DNA of 64,000 nt from Poriferisodalis sp965262965 (GTDB lineage: Bacteria > Actinomycetota > Acidimicrobiia > Acidimicrobiales > Poriferisodalaceae), in NCBI RefSeq assembly GCF_965262965.1, contig NZ_OZ253573.1:1612001-1676000 (forward strand), given 5' to 3'. A program made the translations under genes and the position numbers. How positions within the stretch are numbered: the first letter of the stretch is position 1; each line of letters opens with the position of its first letter. This document shows, piece by piece, positions 50,385 through 59,141 of the stretch. The notes beneath the pieces are model-generated. The model worked only from the letters and a program-made list of their open reading frames with translations. It was not told where the DNA came from and made no database searches.

Positions 50385-53300
50385 CTACGACGGGATGCGC
50401 AGCGTTTCCCAACTTCCGCGCTCTTCGTCGATGCACTCGATGCGTAGCTCGCCTGAGCGCAAGAGGCGATCGATCTCACGCCGCACTCCGCGCGGGCCGA
50501 GCGCAGCGAGACGGCCGTACAGCCGGTGTGTGCGCAGCGGAAGCGGGAGTTCGTTGCGGGTGCCCTCGCCGGACTCGCCAGCCAGGCACCGTTCGATGTT
50601 GCGCCGCGACGGCGACCGGCGGTTCGGATCGCCCGGCGGCACCTCTCCTGCGATCTCCAAGATGACGGTCGCCGCGTCAATGGCTTTGTCAATGTGCTGG
50701 CGAGAGATCACGACCTGTTCCCACGGTCGTTCAAGATCGCCTCTGCACACATCGCACGCATGACAGCTCGACGCTGCGGCCGCACCGAGATATTCGAGCA
50801 GCACTCGACGACGGCAGTCGTGGCGGTTGTCTCGATAGAGCTTCGCCAGGTCGCTGAGACTGCGAACGGTACGCCTGCGCTGTTCGAGCGATTCGCCGAT
50901 TGCCGCGAAGTCCGGAGTGCTCCCGGGGACACGCTGCCATAGAGGCGAGACCTGCCATGCCGTCAGTTCGATTGCCTCGCCATGACTGAGGTCAATCAGC
51001 GCTCGTTCGAGTCTGCGCGTTGACGACCAGTCCATCTCCGCTGCCCAAGAGCGAATGCCGAACGACCGCTCGCTCGCTCCCTCAAGCGATTTCAGAATCT
51101 CGCGCGCATCCTCGCTCAGCCTTCCTTGGCCACTCTCGGACCGGTGATGCCGAGCCGCACCGGGCAGGACTCGAACGATGCCCTCTTCGATCATGTCCTC
51201 GACGCGCTGAGCACACCCCTGCTCAACGAGCAGATGTGCAGCGAGCTCGAGGTGACTGCTGTCGCTGTCCCTAGCAGCGCGGCGGTCCCCGTTGACCCGA
51301 GTCAGCGCTACCGGCCCACCCGTGCGTTCAGCAGCGATCTCCAACGACCTCCAGAGCTGCTTCACCGTGTCCAGACTGGGCGCTGCGTCCCTGACAAATG
51401 ACTCGTGCACGCCGCAGTCATCAGGGGCCCTCAACAGAATGCAGCGTCCAAGGCTCGGGCCGCTGCCAGCAGTGGCACCTCGCGCCGCTCGCCCCACCTC
51501 TTGCACGTAGCTCTCGACCGACGCGGGCATTTCGAGATGGACGACCACTTCCACATCAGGCTTGTCGATGCCCAAGCCGAACGCATTGGTGCCGACAACG
51601 ATGTCGATCTCCCCCGCACGGAAGGCTTCCTCGGTGTGCACCCGTTGCGCCGACGACATGCCGCCGTGATACGACCGTGCCGTGTGACCATCGAGTCGCA
51701 AGAGCTCTGACATGCGTACCGCCGTCGCTCGCTTCGGCACATAGACAATCATCGCCCGACGCCGGTACGCCTCAGCGATGCGCATTACGACCACATCGCG
51801 GTCGTCGAGCGAATCACAATCCTCGACGTAGTAAAGGAGCTCTTTGCGGTCCGGGTCCAGTTGGTGCCGGTGCAACGTTCCGCCGATGCCGAGGCACGCC
51901 ACGATGTCTTCGGTGACCTCACGCGTGCCCGTGGCTGTCACCGCCAATACCGGCGGGCGTCGCGACGGCGACAGCTCACGCAGTGCTTCGGCGATAGCTC
52001 GGTATTCGGGGCGAAAGCTATGGCCCCATTGGGAGATGCAATGCGCCTCGTCGACTGCTACAGCTGAGATCTCGACGCCAGCCAGTGCCTGTCGTAGGCG
52101 GCTTGACCACAACCGTTCTGGCGAAACGTAGAGCAACTTGTACTCGCCGTCGCGTGCGCGTCGCAGCACCTCAGCCTGCTCAATTTGACTCTGGCCCGAA
52201 CGCAGTTCCGCCACTCGGGTCAACCCTCGATCGCGCAGACCCTCGACCTGATCGCGCATCAACGCCACCAAGGGAGACACGACCAGTGTCAGACCTGAAC
52301 GCAGCATTGCCGGCAACTGGTACGTGAGCGACTTGCCAGCCCCGGTAGGCATCACCGCCAGCGTGTTGTGGCCCTCTGCGAAGCTGCGCATCACTTCTCG
52401 CTGGCCCGGACGCCACTCTTCGAAGCCAAGCAACTTGCGCGCTCGCTCCAGCAGTTCGTCGACATTCTCCGTTTGGGTTGCAGCGTGGCGCGCGTCTGAC
52501 AACGTCTCTAGCTCTCGCCACGGGTCGGAGGATGGCAGTGCACGCAGCTCGGCTTCGTCGGATGCGCCAAAGGGGAGTCCCAAGTGCCGGGCGACCGTTG
52601 CATAGGCCGCGCTCGCCGTATGAGGCCGTTCTATTGACGGCGGGCCGGGCAGCGAGTCCAGGAACGCGGCGGCATACGGCGCGCTGCCTCGAATCCGTTT
52701 GTCAAGCACGACGCACACGCCACGGTCCGTCTCCTTTCGCACCAAGCGGCCGACTGCCTGTGTGAATCGGAGTACGGCCTCGGGCACGAGGTAGCGGCTG
52801 AAGGCATCCTCTCCTCGGCGTTCAAGTTCGGCCATGCGTGCCGCCACCACCGGATCTCCTAGTGCAGCAAACGGCAACTTTTCGATGATCAACAGGCTCA
52901 GCGCTTCGCCGGGCACATTCACGCCTTCCCAGAACGAGCGTGTGGCGAGCAGGCTCGACGATGCGTCGGTGCGCATCCGCTCCACGAGTTCACCCGATGG
53001 GGCATCGCCTTGGCACATCACACCAAGTCCGTGCAATCGGAGCGCGGGCACGCGCCACAGATGGTCACGTGCATGTGCCATGCGAGCCGAGGCGGTGAAC
53101 AGCGCGAGTGTGCGACCGCGTGCGACCAGAACAAGGCGCGCTATCTCGTCGGCCTCTGCCTTGGTGAACTCCGCCATCAATCCTCCGCGGGGCACCGGCA
53201 AGTGGCGTGGAAGCACCAGAAGCTCATTCTGTGAGAGATTCTCGAACGGTGTATGCAAGGCGAGTCGCTGCGCATCGGACAACCCGATCCGCTCGAGCAC
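50385..53300 (-). CDS. DinG C-terminal half fused to RecQ helicase (downstream part of a split gene)
   Basis: 971 residues in the same frame as the gene before it and separated from it only by a TAG. Residues 1-220 are the second lobe of a DinG/XPD-type helicase (RTLALFTASARMAHARDHLW, RSFWEGVNVPGEALSLLIIE, LRFTQAVGRLVRKETDRGV). Residues about 280-800 are RecQ: EEWRPGQREVM, motif I MPTGAGKSLTYQLP (317-330), DEAHCISQWGHSFRPEY, VTATGTREV, GRAARGA, and a zinc site with CRRRVLLEYLG and CHACDVC. The rest is an extra tail. A GTG begins this half directly after the stop, so it could be translated alone. Intact motifs suggest the RecQ part works. Confidence 0.85.
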   Translation of the reverse strand: MLERIGLSDAQRLALHTPFENLSQNELLVLPRHLPVPRGGLMAEFTKAEADEIARLVLVARGRTLALFTASARMAHARDHLWRVPALRLHGLGVMCQGDAPSGELVERMRTDASSSLLATRSFWEGVNVPGEALSLLIIEKLPFAALGDPVVAARMAELERRGEDAFSRYLVPEAVLRFTQAVGRLVRKETDRGVCVVLDKRIRGSAPYAAAFLDSLPGPPSIERPHTASAAYATVARHLGLPFGASDEAELRALPSSDPWRELETLSDARHAATQTENVDELLERARKLLGFEEWRPGQREVMRSFAEGHNTLAVMPTGAGKSLTYQLPAMLRSGLTLVVSPLVALMRDQVEGLRDRGLTRVAELRSGQSQIEQAEVLRRARDGEYKLLYVSPERLWSSRLRQALAGVEISAVAVDEAHCISQWGHSFRPEYRAIAEALRELSPSRRPPVLAVTATGTREVTEDIVACLGIGGTLHRHQLDPDRKELLYYVEDCDSLDDRDVVVMRIAEAYRRRAMIVYVPKRATAVRMSELLRLDGHTARSYHGGMSSAQRVHTEEAFRAGEIDIVVGTNAFGLGIDKPDVEVVVHLEMPASVESYVQEVGRAARGATAGSGPSLGRCILLRAPDDCGVHESFVRDAAPSLDTVKQLWRSLEIAAERTGGPVALTRVNGDRRAARDSDSSHLELAAHLLVEQGCAQRVEDMIEEGIVRVLPGAARHHRSESGQGRLSEDAREILKSLEGASERSFGIRSWAAEMDWSSTRRLERALIDLSHGEAIELTAWQVSPLWQRVPGSTPDFAAIGESLEQRRRTVRSLSDLAKLYRDNRHDCRRRVLLEYLGAAAASSCHACDVCRGDLERPWEQVVISRQHIDKAIDAATVILEIAGEVPPGDPNRRSPSRRNIERCLAGESGEGTRNELPLPLRTHRLYGRLAALGPRGVRREIDRLLRSGELRIECIDEERGSWETLRIPS

Positions 53301-55604
53301 CTAGGAGAACTCGCCGTCGACGCGCAGAGTGGCCGAGGTCAGCACGACCGAATCCAGTTCTTCCCACTTGGAGCGCAAGTGGTCGGCAACGGACACCGGC
53401 ACCCGCCGCATCGACCACTCCCAAGTTGTCTTGCCGTCGTAGACGGGTCTGCGACAACGGAGATCGACAATGCTGATCCAACTGTTGTCGTCGCGTGCGG
53501 ACGTGGTGTTGGCGAGCACTTCGGCTGCGGTTCGCACGCGACGACCGATGCAGCCCAGCTCTGACTCGATGTGACGCCAACGAACGCTTCCGAGCGCAGC
53601 TGCGGGCGGCTCGAATGCCATGCAACCGCTGAGCCGCCGCAGATATTCGGACAATGCCCGCGCCGCTCGGCGCGCGGGCGCGAACTCAGCCCGACTGGTA
53701 TCGAGTCCGGGCCTCAGCCGGTACGCGACTCCGAAGCTCACAGCTGCCTCGACGGTTACCTCTGTACGACCTCGTATGTAGTCGACGATGCGTCGATCCA
53801 GATCTGTCAGCGCCTCACGGCACTGCGACAAGGCATCCCGAGCCGCGGCGATTTGCTCCCGTGACACCTCACCGGTAGCTGCCACCGAGTATCGGCGCAG
53901 CACGCCGGCACCGCTGTCGACGTGCGCTACGCAGTCGAATAACGCGGCAAGCGCCGCTCCGCCCGTGGTCTCGGTCAGCGCACTCGTCGCGGCGTCTTCG
54001 AGGTTGTGGCCTTCGTCGACGATGACATGCGGCACCTCTTCGACGAGCCTGCCGAGTGTCACGAGCACGGCGTGGTTGGCGACCACAATGTCCGCCGAGG
54101 AAATGCCGGCCAGCGCGCGGCGATAGAAGCACATGCGATCGGCGTCGTCAGCGGCGAATTCACGTACTTCGTCCACGCTCAGTCGCGATCGCAGGGCCAC
54201 GAGCTGTGGCCATGAGATTTCAAGCTGTGAGATGCTCAAGTCATCCCAGTCGCCGGTGACTGTCTGAGCGGCCCACCCGGTCATCACCGCCAGACCAAGC
54301 GCTTCGACCGGTCCGTCGGGTCCGGCTCCGATGGCTGCGTCAAGATAGGCGACGGAAACGTAGTTGGCGATGCCCTTGAGCAGCACCCATCGGACGTCGC
54401 CAACAGCCCTGCGATAGAGCTCGATGTCGGTGAGGAGTTGATCCTGGAGCACCTTGGAGTGCGTCGCAATCGCAACCGGGTGCCCTCGCGCCTGCGCACA
54501 TGCCACAGCAGGCACCAGATACGCCAACGTCTTGCCCGTGCCAGTCGGCGCTTCGACCGCCAGCCGTCGCGTCCGGGCAGCCGAGTCTTCATTGTTGACG
54601 CCGAGACCGTCAGCGAGCGACCTGAGCACCGCAGCGGCCATCTCACGTTGCTGGGATCTGTAGGCACGGCCATCGCCGGTCACGAGTACCCCGCCGGGGC
54701 TCAACGGCGCCAGAACCGCCGCCTCGTCGAGCGTTACCACGGGTTCGGCGTTCGCCGCGTTGCCCTTGTCATCGCGCATCACATGATCCATGTCGACGGC
54801 GCTCGGTTGACCGCTGATTGTTGCGAGACGGCGTGCCTCGGCACTACTTAAGCAATCGATCACAGACGTGCCGGCAGGCGGTGCCTCCATGAAGCGCGCC
54901 CACGGATGCTGGCCAGCGTGCAGGATCCAGCGCTGCAGCCGGCGTGCCGGCGACGGGTCGGAGATCATCTTCAGCATCCGCTCGATCAGCACCGCCGTCA
55001 GCTGCGCATCAGGAACGGCCCGATGCCGCTCCGACGGCCGAACAGCAGCACCGAGCCACGTCGCAAGATCGTCAACACTGCGACTCGCCGGTGGCACCGA
55101 CCCGTCGGCGTTCGGCCGCATCTCGCTTCCCACCCGTGGAGCAGCCAGGTGAGCAAGATCCAAGCTGTCGAGCCGGTCGTCGTGGAGCGCTGCGACATCG
55201 CAACGGCGGCAGGCTTCATCGAGCACGGCAAAATCGTGAAGCCGCCCGTTGTGAGCGACCACGGGACTTCCGATGCAGTACTGCGCCAAGTCCAGGAGAG
55301 CGTCCCGGCAGGCAACCAAGCCGGCGCTCAGATTGTTGGAGACAGTGTCCACCGCTGTGCACGGAAGGGATCCCGTGTCGGGAGCTGTGCCAAAGAACTC
55401 GCTGCGTACTAATCGGTGGAATGCACCCGGATGCACGGAGTGCCTGCCGTCCGCCAGGACTTCGACTCGGTGTGCGCCGATCTCGCGGATGTCTTGATTG
55501 GGGCCGAGGCCCACCAACGGCATCGTCTCGATGTCGAGCACAACGTATTGCCGCACATGCGGCGTCACGTCATCCGCGGTGGCCAGCGACCTCGAATTGC
55601 TCAC
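53301..55604 (-). CDS. DEDDh exonuclease fused to DinG helicase, upstream part, ends at in-frame TAG
   Basis: 767 residues. Residues about 18-210 are a DnaQ-type 3'-5' exonuclease: VVLDIETMPLVG (Asp24, Glu26), AHNGRLHDFAVLDEA, and HRAVPDA (His194, Asp199). The DinG lobe 1 has motif I VEAPTGTGKTLAYLVP (350-365), THSKVLQDQL, VVANHAVLV, and DEGH in VIVDEGHNLEDAATSAL. The Cys ligands of the DinG iron-sulfur cluster are not evident; only one Cys lies in the expected segment (DADRMCFYRRAL). The frame stops at TAG 53303-53301 right after LTSATLRVDGEFS, in the middle of the helicase, and continues in frame at 53300. It needs readthrough to make the full 1739-residue enzyme. Confidence 0.87.
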   Translation of the reverse strand: MSNSRSLATADDVTPHVRQYVVLDIETMPLVGLGPNQDIREIGAHRVEVLADGRHSVHPGAFHRLVRSEFFGTAPDTGSLPCTAVDTVSNNLSAGLVACRDALLDLAQYCIGSPVVAHNGRLHDFAVLDEACRRCDVAALHDDRLDSLDLAHLAAPRVGSEMRPNADGSVPPASRSVDDLATWLGAAVRPSERHRAVPDAQLTAVLIERMLKMISDPSPARRLQRWILHAGQHPWARFMEAPPAGTSVIDCLSSAEARRLATISGQPSAVDMDHVMRDDKGNAANAEPVVTLDEAAVLAPLSPGGVLVTGDGRAYRSQQREMAAAVLRSLADGLGVNNEDSAARTRRLAVEAPTGTGKTLAYLVPAVACAQARGHPVAIATHSKVLQDQLLTDIELYRRAVGDVRWVLLKGIANYVSVAYLDAAIGAGPDGPVEALGLAVMTGWAAQTVTGDWDDLSISQLEISWPQLVALRSRLSVDEVREFAADDADRMCFYRRALAGISSADIVVANHAVLVTLGRLVEEVPHVIVDEGHNLEDAATSALTETTGGAALAALFDCVAHVDSGAGVLRRYSVAATGEVSREQIAAARDALSQCREALTDLDRRIVDYIRGRTEVTVEAAVSFGVAYRLRPGLDTSRAEFAPARRAARALSEYLRRLSGCMAFEPPAAALGSVRWRHIESELGCIGRRVRTAAEVLANTTSARDDNSWISIVDLRCRRPVYDGKTTWEWSMRRVPVSVADHLRSKWEELDSVVLTSATLRVDGEFS

Positions 55605-55637
55605 CGGTCTTAGGTCAGGTCGACAGTCGTAGGCCGG

Positions 55638-56588
55638 CTACTCGTCGTCAGCGGCGACGTTGCCGGCGGGGGTGCTGCTCTCGCGGAACATCTCGCCCAT
55701 GGCTGCCACGGCGCCGAGCACTCCGCTGGTGTCGAGCGGCAGGAAGATCTTGGTGGCTTGACCGTCGGCGATGCCTTGCAGTGCTTCGAGGTACTTGATC
55801 GCGATCAGGTCGTCGGTGGGGTTGCCGTTGTGGATTGCGGCGTACACCCGCTCGATGGCTTGGCCCTCGCCCTCAGCCACCGTGAGCTTCTGGTACTTGT
55901 CGGCATCGGCCACTCGCTTGATGGCTTCTGCCTCGCCTTCGGCACGCAGAATCTGCGACTCCTTCACGCCCTCGGACTTCAGGATCGCGGAGCGCTTGTC
56001 GCCTTCAGCTTCGGTGACCACTGCGCGGCGGTCGCGTTCAGCCTTCATCTGGCGGTGCATCGCTTGGGTGACGTCGGGCGGCGGCTCGATCCGCTGGATC
56101 TCGACGCGCACGACGCGTGTACCCCATTTGTCGGTCGCGTCGTCGAGGATCTGGCGCAGCTTGGAGTTGATGAGCTCACGCGACACCAGTGCGTCGTCGA
56201 GTTGCAGGTCGCCGATCACGTTGCGGAGATTGGTCTGCGCCAGCTTCGTCACGGCGATGATGAAGCTGCCGACCGCGTACTTCAGCTTCACGGGGTCGGT
56301 CGGCTCGTAGTAGATGACAGCGTCGACGGTCACCGCGACGTTGTCCTTGGTGATGACCTCCTGGGGCGGCACGTCCACCACTTGCTCGCGCATGTCCACC
56401 TTCAGCATCCGCTGGATGAAGGGGATCACGAAGCGCAGCCCTGGATCGACCGTCGTGCGGTACTTGCCGAGGTTCTCGATGAGACCCTGCTCGAACGGGC
56501 GCACGGTTCGCAGGCCCTTGGCCGCAATGACGAATATCGCCAGTGCGATGATCGCCAGGAGAATCACTCCTGCGTCGATGTTGTCCAT
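55638..56588 (-). CDS. SPFH/band 7 membrane protein (stomatin/QmcA type)
   Basis: 316 residues. One N-terminal membrane segment (VILLAIIALAIFVIAAKGL) is followed by the SPFH domain: VRPFEQGLIENLGKYRTTVD, PGLRFVIPFIQRMLKVDMRE, VDVPPQEVITKDNVAVTVDA. A long charged coiled coil follows (MKAERDRRAVVTEAEGDKRS, then AILKSEGVKES), then the hydrophobic C-terminus. These proteins form large ring-like cages on the membrane and organise it. The gene overlaps the NfeD gene by one base (TAATG), and SPFH-NfeD pairs are a standard operon. Confidence 0.92.
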   Translation of the reverse strand: MDNIDAGVILLAIIALAIFVIAAKGLRTVRPFEQGLIENLGKYRTTVDPGLRFVIPFIQRMLKVDMREQVVDVPPQEVITKDNVAVTVDAVIYYEPTDPVKLKYAVGSFIIAVTKLAQTNLRNVIGDLQLDDALVSRELINSKLRQILDDATDKWGTRVVRVEIQRIEPPPDVTQAMHRQMKAERDRRAVVTEAEGDKRSAILKSEGVKESQILRAEGEAEAIKRVADADKYQKLTVAEGEGQAIERVYAAIHNGNPTDDLIAIKYLEALQGIADGQATKIFLPLDTSGVLGAVAAMGEMFRESSTPAGNVAADDE

Positions 56589-57172
56589 TACTCGCTCCTC
56601 GGAGACTGGGTGTCGTCGTCTTGTGCGCCCTCGACGGCGCCTGCGTCACTTGCGTCGCCTTCCGAAGCAGCCTCGGCAACCGAAGCCGGCGCCGGGGCCG
56701 GGGCCGCACCATGCGGCACATAATCGTGCGGCGGTGACTCGACGAATTCGACCAGGAGCTTGGTGCCTCGAACTGCGATGACTCGCACCAGGGACCCCTC
56801 TTTCACCGGGCCGGTATCAGTGACGGCTCGCCATTCGTCGGACTCGACTCGGACGCGGCCCGTGTTCTCGACGAGGTCGATGTCCTCGATGACCCGAGCC
56901 TCCATGCCGACGTAGCGGTACGAGCCGACCGGAAGATCGTCAGGACTGTCCTGTCGGCCCATGAATCGTCGCAGCACCAGCATCGACGCACCGGTGCCGG
57001 CGAAAAAGAGCAGCCACTGGACGCCGCCCGGAAAGTCGAGCCACGCTGCGACTGCGGCCAGCACGCCGCCGATCGCGAACGGAGCCAGAAAGAAGCCGGC
57101 GGTAAAGATCTCGCCGAGGCCCATGACCATTGCCACCGCGACCCAGACCCATCGCCACAGTTCGTTGTCCAC
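56588..57172 (-). CDS. NfeD family membrane protein
   Basis: 194 residues with the NfeD1b layout. Membrane segments lie at residues about 7-22 (VWVAVAMVMGLGEIFTAGF), 25-45 (LAPFAIGGVLAAVAAWLDF) and 50-65 (WLLFFAGTGASMLVL), and are followed by an OB-fold (ARVIEDIDLVENTGRVRVES, then GSLVRVIAVRGTKLLVEF). The tail of 40 residues is low complexity, rich in Ala, Pro, Glu and Asp. It works with the SPFH protein encoded next in the operon. No protease domain is attached. Confidence 0.88.
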   Translation of the reverse strand: MDNELWRWVWVAVAMVMGLGEIFTAGFFLAPFAIGGVLAAVAAWLDFPGGVQWLLFFAGTGASMLVLRRFMGRQDSPDDLPVGSYRYVGMEARVIEDIDLVENTGRVRVESDEWRAVTDTGPVKEGSLVRVIAVRGTKLLVEFVESPPHDYVPHGAAPAPAPASVAEAASEGDASDAGAVEGAQDDDTQSPRSE

Positions 57173-57239
57173 GCCGACCCCCGATCACGCGATGGGCGTG
57201 CAGCCAGTATGCACCTGACACGCATCCACCCATGGCGCG

Positions 57240-58130
57240 TCAGCGGCGCTGGCAGGTGGGGCACCACGTGCTGGAGCGCTGATCCAGCACGCGCCGCCGA
57301 AGCTCAGCGCCGCAACGTGCGCACGGCTCCCCGGCGCGCCCGTAGCAAACGAAGTACTTCTGATTGTCTCCGGCGCCGGTGAGGCTGTAGTAGTCGCGCA
57401 AGGTGCTGCCGCCACGCTCGATGCTGGCCGTGAGCACGTTGCACAATGCTTCGGCCAAGCGCTCGGCTCGTGGCCTCGAAATCGAGCGCGCCGCTGGGTT
57501 GATGCCCGCCAGGAACAGCGCCTCGTCGGCGTAGATGTTGCCGACGCCGGCCACGAGTCGCTGGTTGAGCAACTGCGTCTTGATGCGTTGGCTCGACCGC
57601 CTGCTCGACCGCCAGAACGCGGCGACGTCGAAGTCAGGGTCCAGCGGCTCGGGACCGATGGCTGCCAGTGTCGGGAGCTCGCGGTAGTCGCCTCGGTCGC
57701 AGACCGCGATGCGGCCGAATCGGCGGACGTCGTGCAGGCACAACACCTCGCCGTCATCGAGGCGCCACCAGGCGCGCACGTACGGGTCGGAGGCGCTGGC
57801 TCGGCGAGGCGCCATGGCGTCTGCCGCATCACCGTCAGTCGGCCCGACCGGTCCCGCAGGGTCGTCGTGGCGGCCCGACAGTCCATCGATGCACAGATCA
57901 AAGCAGAGCCGGCCCGTCATGCCGAGATGCACGATGAGTTCGCGCTCGCAGCTCATCTCGGCGATGAGGTACTTGCCCCGCCGCCTCAACTCGTCGACAG
58001 CACTGCCGGTCACCTCACACGCCGACGCGAACTTCGCAGACGGGTGGCTGCCCGCTGCGACGATGGTGCGGCCGACGAGGCGCGGATGCAGCTGGCGCCG
58101 GACCACCTCAACTTCGGGCAGCTCTGGCAT
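57240..58130 (-). CDS. mutM: Formamidopyrimidine-DNA glycosylase (Fpg/MutM)
   Basis: 296 residues. The active N-terminus MPELPEVEVVRRQL carries Pro2 and Glu3, the catalytic residues. The Lys in ELRRRGKYLIAEM, the H2TH region LLNQRLVAGVGNIYADEALF and the C-terminal zinc finger (CYGRAGEPCARCG with CPTC at the end) are all present. It removes 8-oxoguanine and formamidopyrimidines and nicks the site. A loop of about 30 residues around position 85-110 (Asp, Pro, Gly, Ala rich) is longer than usual. The order hydratase gene then mutM on the same strand leaves only 26 bases between them. Confidence 0.93.
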   Translation of the reverse strand: MPELPEVEVVRRQLHPRLVGRTIVAAGSHPSAKFASACEVTGSAVDELRRRGKYLIAEMSCERELIVHLGMTGRLCFDLCIDGLSGRHDDPAGPVGPTDGDAADAMAPRRASASDPYVRAWWRLDDGEVLCLHDVRRFGRIAVCDRGDYRELPTLAAIGPEPLDPDFDVAAFWRSSRRSSQRIKTQLLNQRLVAGVGNIYADEALFLAGINPAARSISRPRAERLAEALCNVLTASIERGGSTLRDYYSLTGAGDNQKYFVCYGRAGEPCARCGAELRRRVLDQRSSTWCPTCQRR

Positions 58131-58156
58131 CGGCGGGTTCGTGCGGTTGTCTGGGG

Positions 58157-58960
58157 CTAGCGGAACTTGGGCGGACGCTTCTCAAGGAAGGCGGCCACGG
58201 CCTCGCGATGATCGTCGGATGCACGGGCCACGTTCAGCGCGTCCAGCTCGCGGCGCTGCACCGAAGCGAGATCCGTGTCGGAGCCATTGTGAGTCAGCAG
58301 CTGCTTGGTCAAGCGCAACATGGTGGGCGGGTTCTCCGCGTAGCTGCGCGCACGCGCCATCGCTGCTTCCAGCACGTCACCATCGGTGACTTCGTCGACG
58401 AGTCCCATCTCGGCAGCTTCGACGCCGGTCACAATGCGGCCTGACAGTGCCAGGTCTGAAGCAGCGCCCCAGCCACATCGCTGGATGAGAATGTGCGACG
58501 AAGCCAGCTCGGGCGTCACCCCCATCTTCACGAACCGGCACGACAGCTTGGCCTCGCTGTGAGCAACCAGGAAATCCATCGACAGGACCATGGTGAGGCC
58601 GATGCCGATCGAGGCGCCATTGATGGCCGCCACCATGGGCTTGGATGCGCGCACCAGCTCCACCCAGTCGTCGGCTGCCGCGTCATCGGCAGCGGCCGCG
58701 GTCCCGACATCGCTTCCGCGGTCGTCCGCGGCGCTGATGCGTGCAGCGAAGACTTCGGAAATATCGGCGCCCGCGCAGAATCCGCGACCCGCGCCCGTGA
58801 CGACGAACGCCCCAATGGCGGGATCGTCATTGCCCGCTCGCACCGCGTGGGTCATCTCCGCGTGCATGCGCGGCGTCCAAGCGTTCAGCTTCTCCGGTCG
58901 GTTCAGCGTCATCACACGCACGTCGTCGTGGTCTTCGACAGTGATCTGCTCGTAGTCCAT
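58157..58960 (-). CDS. Enoyl-CoA hydratase/isomerase family protein
   Basis: 267 residues with the crotonase fold: DVRVMTLNRPEKLNAWTPRM, oxyanion-hole GAGRGFCAGADISEV and AINGASIGIGLTMVLSMDFL. An Ala/Asp-rich loop around residues 75-98 is longer than in most members. The segment KMGVTPELASSHILIQRCGW has Glu at the second catalytic position. The C-terminus AVAAFLEKRPPKFR is typical and very similar to that of the hydratase at 43111-43902. The substrate is unknown. It is upstream of mutM on the same strand. Confidence 0.88.
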   Translation of the reverse strand: MDYEQITVEDHDDVRVMTLNRPEKLNAWTPRMHAEMTHAVRAGNDDPAIGAFVVTGAGRGFCAGADISEVFAARISAADDRGSDVGTAAAADDAAADDWVELVRASKPMVAAINGASIGIGLTMVLSMDFLVAHSEAKLSCRFVKMGVTPELASSHILIQRCGWGAASDLALSGRIVTGVEAAEMGLVDEVTDGDVLEAAMARARSYAENPPTMLRLTKQLLTHNGSDTDLASVQRRELDALNVARASDDHREAVAAFLEKRPPKFR

Positions 58961-59062
58961 TGCGTCTGCCTCGCTGATTCGGGTCGTATCAGGCCTACAG
59001 CATGGCGCGAAGCGCCGTCACCCTGCAGTGCCAGCGACGCAGTGACAGACGCCAAACGGAAT

Positions 59063-59141
59063 CGCTCACGCAGCGATAGGCGCCACGACGGCACCGCTCA
59101 CGCAGCGATAGGCGCCACGACGGCACCGCTCACGCAGCGAT
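59063..59141. repeat. 32-bp tandem repeat, about 2.5 copies
   Basis: The unit CGCTCACGCAGCGATAGGCG plus 12 more bases starts at 59063 and again at 59095, both copies identical, and a partial third copy starts at 59127. The third copy includes the stop codon and last codons of the RecB-like nuclease gene, so the gene's 3' end has been copied in tandem downstream. Each unit holds GCTCACGCAGCG, which on the coding strand contains a TGA. Confidence 0.9.
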
